Positions 11,456 through 23,789 are shown, counted from the first letter of the stretch. The stretch: DNA of 64,000 bases from Ursus arctos (GCF_023065955.2 NW_026622930.1:17027449-17091448), one strand, 5' to 3'. Notes: generated from the sequence alone by a model not told the origin. Program-made: numbers and translations.

Positions 11456-12079
11456 AAGCCGTTGTTCCTTAGTGTAGATGCTCCCACATATGAGAGCATC
11501 TAACAGTGTGTTATTTAAAGATTCTCCCATCGTATATCAGCATGAATCATTAAAACATCTTCTGAGCTAATAAGGTCATTAAAAACAGAATTCTAATTGA
11601 CTTCAAATAATATGTTTGTGAAAGAATCTTCAGCAACGTTAAACATACTCCTAATAATACTTTTTATTTTGCTTCATGTCTAAGAAATATTTGATGTTCT
11701 TTGTTCATTGCTTTACTTATAAACAGCTCATTTAAGGAGACTGAGCTAATCAAGATGATTTTCTTGGTATTGTTTTGAAGAGCCTATTGAATATAGAAAT
11801 CTTTTTCAGATGTACGTATATATATACGTGAGCTCCCAGGCCTGGTGGGAAAGCATACGTAAGCAGGCAGGTAATGAAGGGCAGTAACATGTTTGAAATT
11901 CCTCTTATTATTCAGGAGAAATAAGAAAGTATGGATTAACTTGGACTTTAAGTGAAATAGGCGTGCTGAGATTGTCAGGAAACCACTTAAAAGAAATAAA
12001 AATAGAACATGCATCTTCCAAATCAGTTGAGGGGGAAGAAAAAATGCTCCTCATAAAAGACAGTTTAAGCATAAGAAGA
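11456..12079. other. Non-coding stretch, nothing recognised
   Basis: AT-rich, no gene. The near-palindrome 'acgtatatatatacgt' at about 11814-11829 is a short AT-type inverted repeat. Confidence 0.45.
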
Positions 12080-12746
12080 CAGAAAGGCTAAAAATAAGAG
12101 AAAAAAAAAATCACACCACCAACAAGAAAACATCAGCCAAAATAAAGCTGCTGTAACTATACTAACAACAAAACAGAGTTTAAGGCAATAAAGTAAAATG
12201 TCCCTCTGAGAAATTAAGGGGGTCATACATATTTATAAAAGGAAGAGCTTACCAAAATCACGGAACAATTCTAAAATCTACCCATTTAACAACAGAGTCA
12301 AAATATGACACAATTGACAGAAACGGATACAAGCACAATCATTTAACACATCACCCCAATAACTGATAGAACAGGTAGGTAAAAATGAAGTAATCTTAGC
12401 TCACTCTAATGTAGTTACACAGAATTCTGCAAACAACAATTAGGGAAAAAACACTTGTTTCAAGCAGTGACCAAATTTTACTAAGCTATAAAACAAATCA
12501 CAACAAATACCAGGGAAAGGATACTTTTCAAGCCATATTCTCTGAGTTAAGTGAAGATAGTGAGGAGTAAGTCATTATAAATATCTATCTATAAAACAAA
12601 CAAAAAAATTGGAGACATTCCAAATAGTTTATGGATAAAAGAAGATCAATTGAATTGGGAAAATTGAGAGCTGAATATTAAATTGAACTTACACACTAAA
12701 AATTGAGAGAGGTAGCTAAATTAGTACTTAGAAATTTTATAGTCTT

Positions 12747-12965
12747 GGGGTTTCCTGGTTGGCTCAGTCGATTAAGTGACCGACTCTTGGTTTAGGCTCA
12801 GGTCACGATCTCAAGGTCGTGATCTCAGGGTCACGAGATTGAGTTTTGCGTTTAGCTCTGTGCTGAGCGCAGAGTCCGCTGAAGTTTCTCTCTCCCTCTC
12901 CCTCTGCCCTCCCCCCCTCACACACACTCTCTCTCTTAAATAACTAGATAAATCTTTTTCAGAAA
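12747..12965 (+). mobile_element. CAN-SINE (older, diverged)
   Basis: Head GGGGTTTCCTGGTTGGCTCAG, followed by the expanded 'ctcaaggtcgtgatctcagg' body and a TAAATCTTTT tail. More mutations in the head than in the copy at 13410 suggest it is older. No clear target duplication found. Confidence 0.9.
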
Positions 12966-13409
12966 AGAAATTTATATCTTATATTAAGGAACACAAAATA
13001 CAAAATTGCTGCAGAAAATATAACAAGCTAACAATTACCAGTCAGCATGTAAGAGGGCTTGAACTAATAAGGAAAAAAATGAACATTTTTTTAAAAAAAT
13101 GAAAATGAAAAAATGAAAATTTTTTTATCCAGACTGATAAAAAATTAATGAAAAGAAGCTTAAATACAAGAGAAATCAGAGAAATGGAAATTCAAGCCAG
13201 AATGACACTGTCTCGGTTCCTAACAGAGACAAACATTTAAATGTTTTATGATAGGAAATAGAAAGGACGTAGAAAGGAGAACTCTCATGTTTAACTGGTG
13301 ATAATTAAAATTTGTGCAAACATTTTGCAGAGCAATTTGGTAATATCTAGTAGAGCTACAAATGAAAATTGCATCTTCAGTCTAAAGATTCAAAACCTGG
13401 ATATTTATG

Positions 13410-13613
13410 GGAGCGCCTGGGTGGCACAGCGGTTAAGCGTCTGCCTTCGGCTCAGGGCGTGATCCTGGCGTTGTGGGATCGAGCCCCACATCAGGCTCCT
13501 CCACTGGGAACCTGCTTCTTCCTCTCCCACTCCCCCTGCTTGTGTTCCCTCTCTCACTGGCTGTCTCTATCTCTGTCAAATAAATAAATAAAATCTTTAA
13601 AAAAAAAAAAAAC
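13410..13613 (+). mobile_element. Young CAN-SINE with perfect target-site duplication
   Basis: Near-intact element with head GAGCGCCTGGGTGGCACAGC, CT-rich body, AATAAATAAAATCTTT and an A tail. The 16-base sequence aacctggatatttatg flanks it exactly at 13394-13409 and 13614-13629. The perfect duplication and low divergence mark a recent insertion into the old L1 copy. Confidence 0.97.
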
Positions 13614-14190
13614 AACCTGGATATTTATGATCAAGGAATTCTATTATATGATATAAGATATTAATAGAATGTTCAATGAAGAAGATTTTATGATCCCCCA
13701 AAATGTAAAACGACTTAAATGTTTATCAACATTCAAAAGTAAAACTTAAATTCTTATATATTTGTAAATTGATATATTTATATGATAGAATATCAAAGTG
13801 TACTGAGAATGAATGAATGAAAACAACGTAGGGACATTTCGCCAAAGTTATACTGAGTACAAAAAAGCAAGACGCAGAATGAGTCATAGAATTTGAAACC
13901 ATTTATGTATAAATTTAAAACATGTAAAGCAGCACTGTATAGTGTTTATTGATTCATGTGAACATAGCAAATATGTGAGAAAGGAAAAGAGACCAGTGTG
14001 ATGGTAAGAGGCATGAAGGCTTCAACTATATTTGTAATTTTTTTAATAAATAAATGATCCGAAGCAATAGTAGAATAATTTTAATATCAGACAAAGGTAG
14101 TGGATGGGTACATGACTGTTCCTATTATCACTCTCTTTATTTTCCTGTGTGGTTAAGTAACAATAATTTTCAAAAAAAACCCATAAATAA

Positions 14191-15181
14191 TGAAATAACA
14201 AAACAATAAATTGTACAATCAACTAGCACAGAAATTCTACATTCTTCCTCAGAATATGAGAAAGTATTCTATATGTGTACAGGGTGTATATTAAAAAAAG
14301 GAACTCAATTCCTTTGCCCAAAATGTGGTTTCTTCTCTGAAATTGTTGACAGAATTCAACAACTGAAGAATTCAAAACTGACACAAAAATATCAATGATA
14401 TAAAATTCATTAAATTTTATAATAATGAAAAGTATTGATATGATCTTAAATTCCATTTTGAAAGAATTCATTGTAAAATCTTTTACCTAAAACTAGTATG
14501 ATAGAAACAAAGTTCTGGTTTTGATCCCAAGCTTCTTGTCTGTTAGGATCAATCTGACACTATCCTTGCACATTATTCAAAAACTTAATCCAATATATTT
14601 TGTGCCACTGATAACAAATGTGGTTAAGGAGTTCATCTGACAAAACATTTTGTACAATTTTGAATTAAGTTCTGCCTCGAGACATACATATCAATCTTGG
14701 CTCGTGATTATCCTCTTGTTTTTCAAATTATTAAAGCACATAAACCAAAAGACCAATGGATGCGAACAGGAGTTATAGCCTCTGCAACAGATTTTGTTAT
14801 CAGCTTCAGGCTAGTTCTTTCAACGAGCTATTAAATCATCAAAATTTGGGTCAAGTGATTTCTGCTCAAATAAATTGTTACCCAAAATAAAAACGTTGGA
14901 GCTTTCTGGAGGAAATTATAGAATAAAAAATTAATAATTAGTACATTTTCAGATTCTTACCATCCTGGTTAAAATGAGTACATTTACGGTTACGATTCTG
15001 GAGCCAGACTTCAGGACAGTCTTATGTCCCATCAAGGTACTGTGCGTAATGATGGGGACAGTACCAAAATTCCCCCAGGGATATGGAATTTCTGGCCACA
15101 TCAGTTATGGAGCACCGTCTGGGGGCAAAACACTCTACAGAGGTGCTATGAGCCCAAAGAAATGGGTCAGCTATCAAACAG
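14191..15181. other. Non-coding AT-rich stretch
   Basis: No gene or named repeat supported. The part at 14980-15180 is more GC-balanced and is the target of the L1 insertion that follows. Confidence 0.45.
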
Positions 15182-15195
15182 AAATACAAATTCTG

Positions 15196-15371
15196 GTGGG
15201 TGGGGGATGGATGAAATAGGCGATGAGAATTAAAATGTACACTTGTCATGATGAGCAAGGGTAATGTATAGAACTGTTGAATCACCATATTGTGCACCTG
15301 AAACTAATATAACACTGTATGTTAACTATACTAGAATTAAAATTTTAAAAAAACTTAATAAAAAAAGAAAA
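15196..15371 (+). mobile_element. Severely 5'-truncated L1 3' end with perfect target duplication
   Basis: Contains the carnivore L1 3' UTR string 'gcacctgaaactaatataac' followed by 'actgtatgttaactatac' and an A-rich tail. The 14-base sequence aaatacaaattctg flanks it at 15182-15195 and 15372-15385. The insert is only about 176 bases, a typical truncated retrotransposition. Confidence 0.93.
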
Positions 15372-15439
15372 AAATACAAATTCTGTACCTGCTACCCATG
15401 GCTTAAAATCTATGCGTTCAAAAAGGCTTTTTTTTTTTA

Positions 15440-15870
15440 GGTTCCACTGTGTGTGATAGTCTCTCTCCTTGACTCAACCTTAGAGAGTTTCCTCTGAGCC
15501 CTTGTTTCAATGAAGCCCCATCCTTGAGCCTTGTCCCTGAGCCTGCCTAGCCCACTTGTAGCAAGCATCCTGCTAAGTCATGTTAGTAAGAATCTTCCGC
15601 ACTTGATGTGTGATGACCTTGGCCTGCCTACAGGAAGTATCCTTAATCTGTTTCATTAGAATCCCCCTGCCCTTGACATTTCCTCCTAGAAACTGTCTAT
15701 CACGGACATCTCACCGTGGTCCTTGGCTGTAAATCCCCTCCCATCCTTGCTGTATTCACAACTGAGGCCAGTTCTATACCGAGCTTTCTTTTCCCTTGTT
15801 GCAATAGTTTCTAAATAAAATCTGTTTTTACCACTTTCCTGTCTGCTGCTTCGGGTTTGCTTTACAATGT
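15440..15870 (+). mobile_element. ERV1-like LTR remnant (solo LTR)
   Basis: LTR-like layout: a central stretch with 'cctagaaactgtctatcacg' and 'ggtccttggctgtaaatccc', followed by a polyadenylation signal AATAAA at 15814-15819 and a T-rich end. This resembles MER4-type gammaretroviral LTRs of placental mammals, recognised by order of motifs only. No internal retroviral region lies beside it, so it is read as a solo LTR. The family name is uncertain. Confidence 0.6.
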
Positions 15871-15879
15871 GAAGCATTG

Positions 15880-16100
15880 TGCTAAGTTCTGAGCAAAACA
15901 ACTGCTGTCCCTACTTTCATGGATCTTGCAATTAAACGGGAGATGGGAGTGAAACACACAATCAGAGACGGATGACCACTTAAAGCTGGTGTCTTTGATG
16001 GCCTTCTGGGGCAGTTAAGGAGCCAGACAGAACTTAATAGCGATATCTAGTCAGAGGTACAGTTCAAGAAATAAAATCTACCCTAGTATTTAGACAAGAA
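15880..16100 (-). mobile_element. Possible L2 3'-end fragment, minus orientation
   Basis: The order 'gcattgtgctaagttctgag', 'ctgtccctactttcatggat', 'cttgcaattaaacggga' resembles the reversed L2 3' end ('gcactgtgctagg... ccctgccctcatggagcttac'). Weak match. Confidence 0.4.
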
Positions 16101-17749
16101 AGGAAATTAGGTAGGTAGGAAAGTGTAGGGAGAATGGCAGAGGAGCAGAGAAAGGGGACTGCCAACGCAAGTAATGACAGTCAGTTCTAGAGCGCGGGCA
16201 AGTGATCGTTCTCTGGGGATTAGGGAAACTTCTGTTTGGGCACCACCACTAATCCATCTCAGCTGCTCTTGGCACTCAGGTCTCAGTGAAACTGCTAATT
16301 GAAACAGCAACAGAAGCATGGCCACTGCCTCATATTGCCTTTCAAAAATGTGTATCTCATGGCGGTACCCGATTCCCACATAGACCACTAGCAACAGGGG
16401 GGTCTGGAAATGCCTTTGTAGGTTCACAGCTTCTCTAATGCAGGATGGCACCCAGAAGGGTATGAGAACGGATGCAGAGTGCTAATTCACTGTATCCTGT
16501 CCAGGGCACCCTTTGGCAACCCAACACCCGTAACTTACACTTAAAAAAACAAAAACAAAAAACAATTTCAACATGCACCTGCCTAACATATAGCAGCCAG
16601 TCTTTATGCAAATAGAAAAATTTGTATTTCTCCCCCAATTTTCTTTTCACTGTATCCATAGCTGGTTTATTGTCATCCTTCAGCTCCAGTCATAATCTAA
16701 CCTGATAGTCTGTAATTGGAGGACCAAATTACAAACATTACAATTTACATACAATTTTGGGGAAGAGAAAAGAGGCAAAAAGGAAGGTCAGTACGTACAT
16801 AACAACATGAGGAGGAAAAGAGGAATGATTATGGCTTCCTTATTCTGAAACTGATCCCAAGCTCACAGCTATTGTTGATGACAGCTTTTATCCTCATCCC
16901 ATTTCTTTGCTTTTGAGTTCCTCTGCCAGCACTGAAATCGGTCAGAGTTTTTTGCCTGGTAGGGGAATGATCCTTCACTCCTGAGTGTTCTTTATTCTTG
17001 AAGGTTCTGCCTGTATGGAGTTGTTATACTCTCCCATTTAAATTTTGACCAAAAAAATACAGATGTACTAACAGTTGATCCTCTAGGATTTCCCGGGCTC
17101 CACATATATATATCTCCTTGTGTGTGTAGAAACAACTCTGTTTTTCCTTAATACTCAGGATCAACTGTGCCAGCCAATGGAGTTAACTTCTTCACCTACT
17201 GGTTAAGTGGCATGGAAAGACCAACTTTCCCAATAGTAATCTTAAAAGTTCACAGGAATCGTTGGGTGTGATCTTGGAAGGGAGGCAGTCTTCCTTGGAG
17301 TGCTAAGACCTATAAACCATCACAGCTCCAGGTTATGTGAATGGAACGCTGTAAATTGTGAGTAGTCTTTAGATGAAAGAGAAATGTTTCCTCTCTCAGT
17401 TCCATCTCTTAATTTCCAGACACATACTTTGTATGGGTTACATATGTTATATTATTAGACAGCATTCAATTCTGCTATACAAAACACAAAATCAAAACTC
17501 ATAAGATGTGTTAGTAAGTTAGCAACCTATAAGCCATCTTAAACATAAAGTAAGTATGTCTTGTGTGTGTGGTGAACATAGATATAAAGGGATGGGAAGA
17601 CCAGAGCCACCTCCCATTCAAATATGCTAAATATACATGAGGTATCTGAGGCACCAGATATTCTTGACGTACTAAGTGTACAAAAAGCATATGAGGTGCT
17701 CAAAACACATGAGGCTGACGATCAGTCACACATTAGTGAAACTCCTCCT
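16101..17749. other. Unresolved non-coding stretch, possibly 3' part of the ERV-L copy
   Basis: No gene recognised. The 114-codon minus frame at 16107-16451 has no domain I know. The stretch lies on the 3' side of the ERV-L pol remnant and may hold its degraded 3' end, but I see no LTR. A short TA run is at 17104-17111. Confidence 0.35.
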
Positions 17750-19720
17750 GAACTCATGTGTTCTGTGTCCCATAAATGCAAATAAAATCATTTAGCTGTT
17801 GGTGCAGTAATTGGCCAGCTCCAGCTTTGGCCAGGTGTACATGGCTCCGTGCTTCCTGGATAGGTATGCTGACCCCAGAAACTTCTATCTATTAGAGACT
17901 TTTCCTTAAATCTTAAGCCCACTTGCACCTTATTTTAAGAATAGCCCTTTCCCCTTACTTCCTATCATGCGTTTTAAATGGAATTAGCCACGTGAGATTT
18001 GGGCATCTTCATTTGGTCTGTGAGCCTCCCCTGTGTTCAGTGACCTCTACGATAGCTTAAGGTAATTCCCACACGATCTTTAACTACAAACAAAAAAGTA
18101 CCATGTATTGGTCAGTACTTCAGATCATATGTCTTATTCTGGAAGACAGTGCCCTCATCCCCCAACAGTGTCTTCTCTCAAGTGGTGCATAACTGAGTCT
18201 TCGATGGTACATTATACTGTTTTAAAAGGCCAGTTGCTTCAGGCAGCTTGTGGCACATGATAACACAGGTGAATCTAATTGACTTGAGTCCATTTTTTCA
18301 ACCTTTGTATTATAAATGAATGCATTGTTCAAAAACAATGTTATATGGGTCACTGTTGCTGTCCCATTAAGGAAGTCAACAGGTGCAGAGGCATGGTCAC
18401 AAAAAAGGATAATTGTCTCTTCCAATTTGGATAAATAGTTGCCCTTTCCATAATGGAAGGGATCCAGTGTCATTACCTGTCATCAGATAGATGGCTGGCC
18501 CCCTAGTGGATGGTGAATTGTGAGAGTGTCAGCATTTGTCTATGAGGTTGGCAGCTGGGGTACTCAGCATTGGCTGTATCAAATAATCCACGTTGTTGAA
18601 TCCATGTTTTAACCTGTCTTCTTGCTGTTATAAATTCTTTATTTATGAATCTATTGAGCAAGCAAGGGGAGGTGGCTATTGAATGTAACTGCTTAATATT
18701 CATATAATGGGTCATTGTATTCACATAATTATTGAGAGGTTTCTCAGCTAGGAATATCTTCTGAAGAGAAATAATATGGGACATTAATATCCACAGAGAA
18801 TCCACCAGTTCTGAAAGGTCCTTCCACATATCTCTTCCCTATATCTCCTTATTACCGGTCCTCCAAATCATATTCATGCTTCTGGCAACCTTCGTTTCCA
18901 CGCAAAGTAAACAAACAGATGGACCACTCAATGATCTGCCCACTTGGAAGATGTCTCTTCTCTATAGTTTTTCTGGGGAATAGGCATAGATGAAAGAAGT
19001 GGCAATGCAGAAACATAAAACCCATTGGTAGGGGAAACAGTTGTTCAAGCAACAAATTCGAGCATCGAGCCAATCTTACATATACCATTTCTACTTTGTG
19101 TAGGTCTTTTGTTGCCCAAGCTCGACTTTATAGTTACTTCATAGAAAAATGACGATCATGGTTGCATGGCTGCTTGGGGGTCCAATGGTCCAGTGTTTGG
19201 CCTCTCTTAGCACCCATTAGCAAAGTAGGATCTTTTTGATATTAATAATCAATCTCAGGAAAAAGGCGTGATTTTGCTTCAGTACTTCAAACGTCTACAT
19301 TATCAATCTCCTATCAGATTCGCAAGATTTTCCAAACTACAAGGCCATCTGCTTCAGACAGTATCAGCACCATTGAATTTGCTGAATCGTTATGACCAAG
19401 TGGCAGAAAGAACAGCCTGCACTGTAGCCTGAATAAGCTGGAGAGTCTACTCTTACTCTGGAACAAACTGAAAATTCACAGATGTAGCAGTTACTTGGTA
19501 AAAGTATTGAAACATCACATCCAAAAATGAAATGGTATATATTGCTTTCAAACATCCAGGAAGCCCACCAAGAACTGTGCCAATTCCTTTAGAAGGGATA
19601 TTCAGACATGTCCCACTGAACTTTCAGAAATATGAGAAAGATGATAGGTCCTAAATTTTCATGGGGGGTTTTCTCCTACCTTCTGGCATGTATGTAAATT
19701 ACAAAGTTAACTTAGATATC
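17750..19720 (-). mobile_element. Degraded ERV-L (class III) pol: RNase H and integrase region
   Basis: Read on the minus strand, three segments match ERV-L pol in the right order. About 19380-19440 corresponds to the 'gtgcaggctg... ctgccacttgg' segment before RNase H. About 19060-19180 corresponds to the 'aaagt-gggc... gtatatacgagatcggctcg' segment. About 18060-18480 is the integrase, including 'ggatcccttccattatggaa', 'cctgaagcaactggcctttt' and 'cgaagactcagttatg'. Many stops and frameshifts break it, so it is an inactive fossil; the several short minus frames of 60-108 codons are its pieces. Confidence 0.8.
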
Positions 19721-21440
19721 ATGTATTCCCAACTCTCCAATTTCTGTCATTTGATGTCATTAAATTGTAGATCTGTGTAATATCCTCTAGTATGGTGAGA
19801 CAATCAAGGTCTCTGGAAGTAATTTATGATAGAAATGAGAAATGTTAATTAAGGTGAAAGCAAACAACTCTAGTGTTCTTTGCTTATTGAGTTAAAAAAA
19901 AAGAAGATATTTTATAACCCTTCTGAGATTAATAGCTGAACACAGGATGTCACAGCTCAGTTGATTTTTTCCAATAGATACCACATCTAGAACAGTAGCA
20001 GATGAAGTTGCCACTTGATTAAATGTACATTGATCTGCTTTTCTCCAAAATATAGCCAACTTCTTTATGGATTAAAGAAGCAAGTGTAATGGGGATAATA
20101 TAGAAATCACTATCCCTACAACTTAACTCTTGGAATTGGTAGGTGGCTGTGACACTCCATCATGATTATTAAAGTCAGGCTGCCGTTTGTCACACCTAGG
20201 TCCTTTCTTCAGTTGTACAATTTAATATAAGTTAAGTTGGCTGGACATCTATTTTATTCACAAATTTATGATGAGCAATTAATTATCCACTCCTAGAGAA
20301 TGGGTTAAACCATTTACCTACTACTATACTCTTGATGCCTATTATAATCATGTGCACCCTGTACCTGGTAACAAGTGTTGTCATTTGATGTCTCCCACTC
20401 CAGGATTCCATCATTCCCACTTAAACATGGAGCCCATTTCAAGGGCAGCATCTGCACCTTCATCTCTGTCCAAGAGAGGATGGCCTCATCAATGTATTGC
20501 TAAATGCCTTAGTGAAGGAAATACCCTTGGACTCTCTTAGAAGACAGAATTAGAAGTTAAAGGAAGTCAGAGGATAAATTGCTTTTCTGTTCATATCCCC
20601 ACAAGTCTCAGATTCTACCATATACCAAGGAGTTCCTTGCCTCGCATCTTCATTTGGTGTGAGCCATCACTGAGTCCACGTTTAAGGCAACCAACCCAGT
20701 AGGCAGCTATGATCACCCTGGGCTCCTTGGGCAAGCACATTAGATGCAGGCTCTGGTGCGTGCACCCGTATTGGGGAATTTCAACCAACGTGTTATGATT
20801 TTTCCCACCTGGTGAAGCTCCCTTCAAATCTGTTGCCACACATATTCCCCAGGTTTTTGCTGATAAAAACCAACAATCGCTTGGCATGTTTTCATATTTT
20901 AGCCTTTTCCTCTTTACTCACACTTTGGCTTCTACTAACACTCTTAGGACCTGATTCTAACTCTAGGTCTGAGGGCACTAAGATGGTAAGGACAGGCCAT
21001 GAGGAGAAATGATGTTCCTTATACATTAGTTACGTCAGGCAAGTTAATTCTCCAAGAAAGAAAGAACCAACCTTCTACGATAGGGAGCAGGGGCTGCTAC
21101 TGGCAAAGAAATGTCATTGAATTTGGACACTCAGTATAGTCACACTAATCTATGTCCACCTCACATTTCCATCTGAATTTTCTGGGTTCTCAGTCTTTCC
21201 CAGTCAAAGCCATAACTTTCACAGAGGAGACCTGGTGAGGCTGTGATTCAGCCCATATTATAATTCAGCAATAAACAAGATCAGACACCGTGTACCTTTT
21301 TTGCCAACAGCAGCCCTGCAGCTACAGGATATAAAAGACTGTGGGAAGTAGTCATGGATGCTCCCTGGGCCTCTGACTTGCCTTGATGAAAGTATTTAAA
21401 AACCTGAGCTGTTGTTTTCTTTCTCTGCATATTTCAGTCC
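19721..21440 (-). mobile_element. Probable upstream part (gag/RT) of the same ERV-L copy
   Basis: This directly precedes the pol remnant on the minus strand and shows no other repeat. The 90-codon minus frame at 20615-20887 begins with a 'cagcaaaaacctggggaata' type stretch that could correspond to ERV-L gag. I could not place the reverse transcriptase itself, so this is inference from position. No 5' LTR was identified. Confidence 0.4.
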
Positions 21441-21582
21441 AGTCAGAAAGAGCTAGCCTACTCCACAATTATTATATTTATATTCCTACCATAAAATTCT
21501 ATTGAAGAAATCACACAGCTCACCAAAACTTTGGCTTAATGGGTATTTCATTCCAAGTGACCTCAGGTAATAATTTCAGTAG

Positions 21583-21601
21583 CTTTTTTTTTTTTTTTTT
21601 T
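21583..21601. repeat. Poly-T run
   Basis: 19 T residues in a row, with no identifiable retroposon body attached. Confidence 0.85.
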
Positions 21602-21790
21602 CACCGCGAGCCAAGAATTGCCAATGTTCCATTACACACTAATAGAATTGTCTTCTCTTTTATAACCAGGTTAGGCAACCAATACCAAATTTATATCCTT
21701 GAGTAAATAGACTTGCAGCCAGTTTGGGTACCAAATACTTCATCCAACAAGAATAAAATGCTAGAGATAGAAATGATTCCAGTTATTTTA

Positions 21791-22001
21791 TTTTATTTTA
21801 TTTTATTTTATTTTATTTTATTTTAAAGATTTTACTTATTTATTTGACAGAGAGAGGGAATACAAGCAAGGGGAGTGTGAGAGGGAGAAGCAGGCTTCTT
21901 GCCGAGCAGGAAGCCTGATGAGGGGCTTGATCCCAGGACCCTGGAATTACGACCTGAGCTGAAGGCAGATGCTTAATGGCTGAGCCACCCAAGTGGGACA
22001 A
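21791..22001 (-). mobile_element. CAN-SINE, minus orientation, with (TTTTA)n tail and perfect target duplication
   Basis: The reversed tail has expanded to a (TTTTA)n microsatellite, followed by TTGACAGAGAGAGG, a body with 'gatcccaggaccctgga' and the reversed head ending GAGCCACCCAAGTGGGAC. The 16-base duplication gattccagttatttta is at 21775-21790 and 22002-22017. Confidence 0.96.
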
Positions 22002-22240
22002 GATTCCAGTTATTTTAATCAGGAGAGCATTTAATACAAATATTAGGTGTGCACAACGCATTAGGTGTGCATAATATTTGGACTGCTTACAGGTTATTTT
22101 ATTTAATATCTTGACTTCCAGTTTTCATTGTAACAAAGCCATGGTTTACCAACATTTAGAACAAACACTATTTTTAAATTATTTCTATGTCACCCATGTA
22201 AAAATTCTTCCTTCCATTGCCTATTTAAAAGGTGAATTTA

Positions 22241-22455
22241 GGGGCACCTGGGTGGCTCAGTTGGTTAAGCACCTGCCTTTGGCTCAGGTCATGATCCCAG
22301 AGTCCCAGGAACAAGCCCCCACGTCGGGCTCCTGTTCAGCAGGGAGCCTGCTTCTACCTCTCCCTCTCCCTCTGCCCTTCTCCCTGCTCCTTCTCTCTCT
22401 CACTCACTCTCTCTCTCTCTCAAATAAATAAATACATAAAATCTTTTTAAAAAAA
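22241..22455 (+). mobile_element. CAN-SINE with near-perfect target duplication
   Basis: Head GGGGCACCTGGGTGGCTCAG, CT-rich tract and AAATAAATAAATACATAAAATC tail. The flanks aaaaggtgaattta (22227-22240) and aaaaggtgattta (about 22452-22464) differ by one base. Confidence 0.95.
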
Positions 22456-22465
22456 GGTGATTTAA

Positions 22466-23129
22466 CAAAAAAAAAATCTGTTGTCTGTAGAGGCTGACGT
22501 TAGCTACAGAAGAAGAGTAAGAAATGGCTAAGTGAGGAGAAATCTGGGACCACTACTTAAACAGTTGTGTGCAATGACATTTTACTGTAGCCTTTATCCA
22601 GAAATCAGGGCTCTCCTGCTATTGCCTCTTGGCCCCAGGGAATTAGTGACTGATTATAGCTACCTTGGCTAGCTGCCTCTATACCTATGACCAAACATTA
22701 ATAGGCAAATACCCTCCACTTCACGATTGTCTTGAAAACTTTGCACATGTGCATATAATTGGCAAAGCTTAACTCACATACAAAATCCTACATGCAAAGA
22801 TGTCCTATACATGTGCTAAATTTCGTCCAGGAAGAAAAGAAAAAGGTTTATAGAAGGAATTAGGAACGACCAATACCAATCAGGCATACCTAGGGCTTTG
22901 TCAAAAAAGTTCACTCTTACAGCGTGGACCCCAGCATTAAGTACTGCATCCCCTGCTTTTATCCTTGGAGGTTGCAATGGTCTGAAAAGCCCTATCATTA
23001 GTTTTCATTTTAGTTTTATTTAGTTTTAGTAGAAATGTATTTTCCTGGGATAACAAGGCACTAGAAATAAGTCATAGACCAAGTGCACCGTGGGAGGGAC
23101 TAGAATATTGCTACCCACATTGTGGAGAA
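22466..23129. other. Non-coding stretch, nothing recognised
   Basis: No gene and no named repeat supported. The ERV-L or an unrelated old repeat might extend here, but I see no diagnostic motif. Confidence 0.4.
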
Positions 23130-23285
23130 CTGGATGGAGCACACGCTTTATATGCATTTAAGCTCATTTAGTACCTACACCAAGTCTATGAGGAAATTAA
23201 GGCTCCAGCTTAAGCAGCTTGCCCAAGGTCATGTGATGAGTAAAAAGCCAGGTCAGAATTTCCACCCAGGCACTCAGCTGTGGTG
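23130..23285 (-). repeat. MIR, minus orientation
   Basis: Contains 'atgaggaaattaaggctcca', 'gcagcttgcccaaggtcatg' and 'aatttccacccaggcact', the reversed MIR core. Confidence 0.75.
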
Positions 23286-23601
23286 CAGAAAAGCCTAAGG
23301 TAGGATCTATACTTTAAGAACCTTCACACTCATTCTCTCAAGCTATTTGTGAAAGAATAGGAGGTGGTTTCTAATGATGTGTTTATTGGATTGTTTGAGT
23401 TGTTTGCTGTGTTCTAGTCAAGGGGCTTAAAGCTCTTTGCAGAGATGCTAGACTCCAACAGAAAAGACAGAGTGAGACTAGTGAGAATCTAGCACATGTA
23501 TATAAATAGAGTAATATTCACAAGGCACATTCATTAAAAAGTAGGAAATTTATGGCAGCAAATGGTAGTGTAATGGCAGAGTTCTTAATGAAAGAACTCA
23601 G

Positions 23602-23602
<1 letters not shown>

Positions 23603-23640
<38 letters not shown>
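23603..23640. repeat. (ATT)n microsatellite
   Basis: About 12 trinucleotide ATT/TTA units. Confidence 0.95.
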
Positions 23641-23643
<3 letters not shown>

Positions 23644-23746
23644 AACTCTCCCTCTTCTAATTTGCTTCTATAGAGAAGGCTCTCAATGGCTTTCCCAAAG
23701 ATGAAAGAAAGTAACAAAATAGTTCTCAAGGATATCTAATATATTA

Positions 23747-23748
<2 letters not shown>

Positions 23749-23789
<41 letters not shown>
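23749..23789. repeat. (TCTA)n microsatellite
   Basis: About 10 tetranucleotide units of TATC/TCTA. Confidence 0.95.

Larger units (their letters stand above)
12080..14190 (+). mobile_element. Old mammalian L1 copy (ORF2 to 3' UTR), interrupted by two SINEs
   Basis: The plus strand follows L1 ORF2 order: 'gctgctgtaactatactaac', 'aacagagtttaaggcaat', 'gggggtcatacatatttata', 'acaacagagtcaaaatatga', 'cataaaacaaatc'-like 'tataaaacaaatcacaacaa', later 'gaaatcagagaaatggaaat' and 'agagcaatttggtaatat'. All frames are broken. CAN-SINEs at 12747 and 13410 split it, so it predates them. The left limit is approximate. Confidence 0.8.

Noticed and set aside
13369..13615. Short frames with a 'LSLSLSNK'-type end (also at 22078-22431 and 61921-62109)
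   Set aside because: All are translations of CAN-SINE copies; the shared ending comes from the CT-rich tract and the AAATAA tail.
16107..16451. 114-codon minus frame as a possible small gene
   Set aside because: No recognisable domain, no upstream promoter or splice signals, and adjacent to repeat debris; length is within chance expectation.
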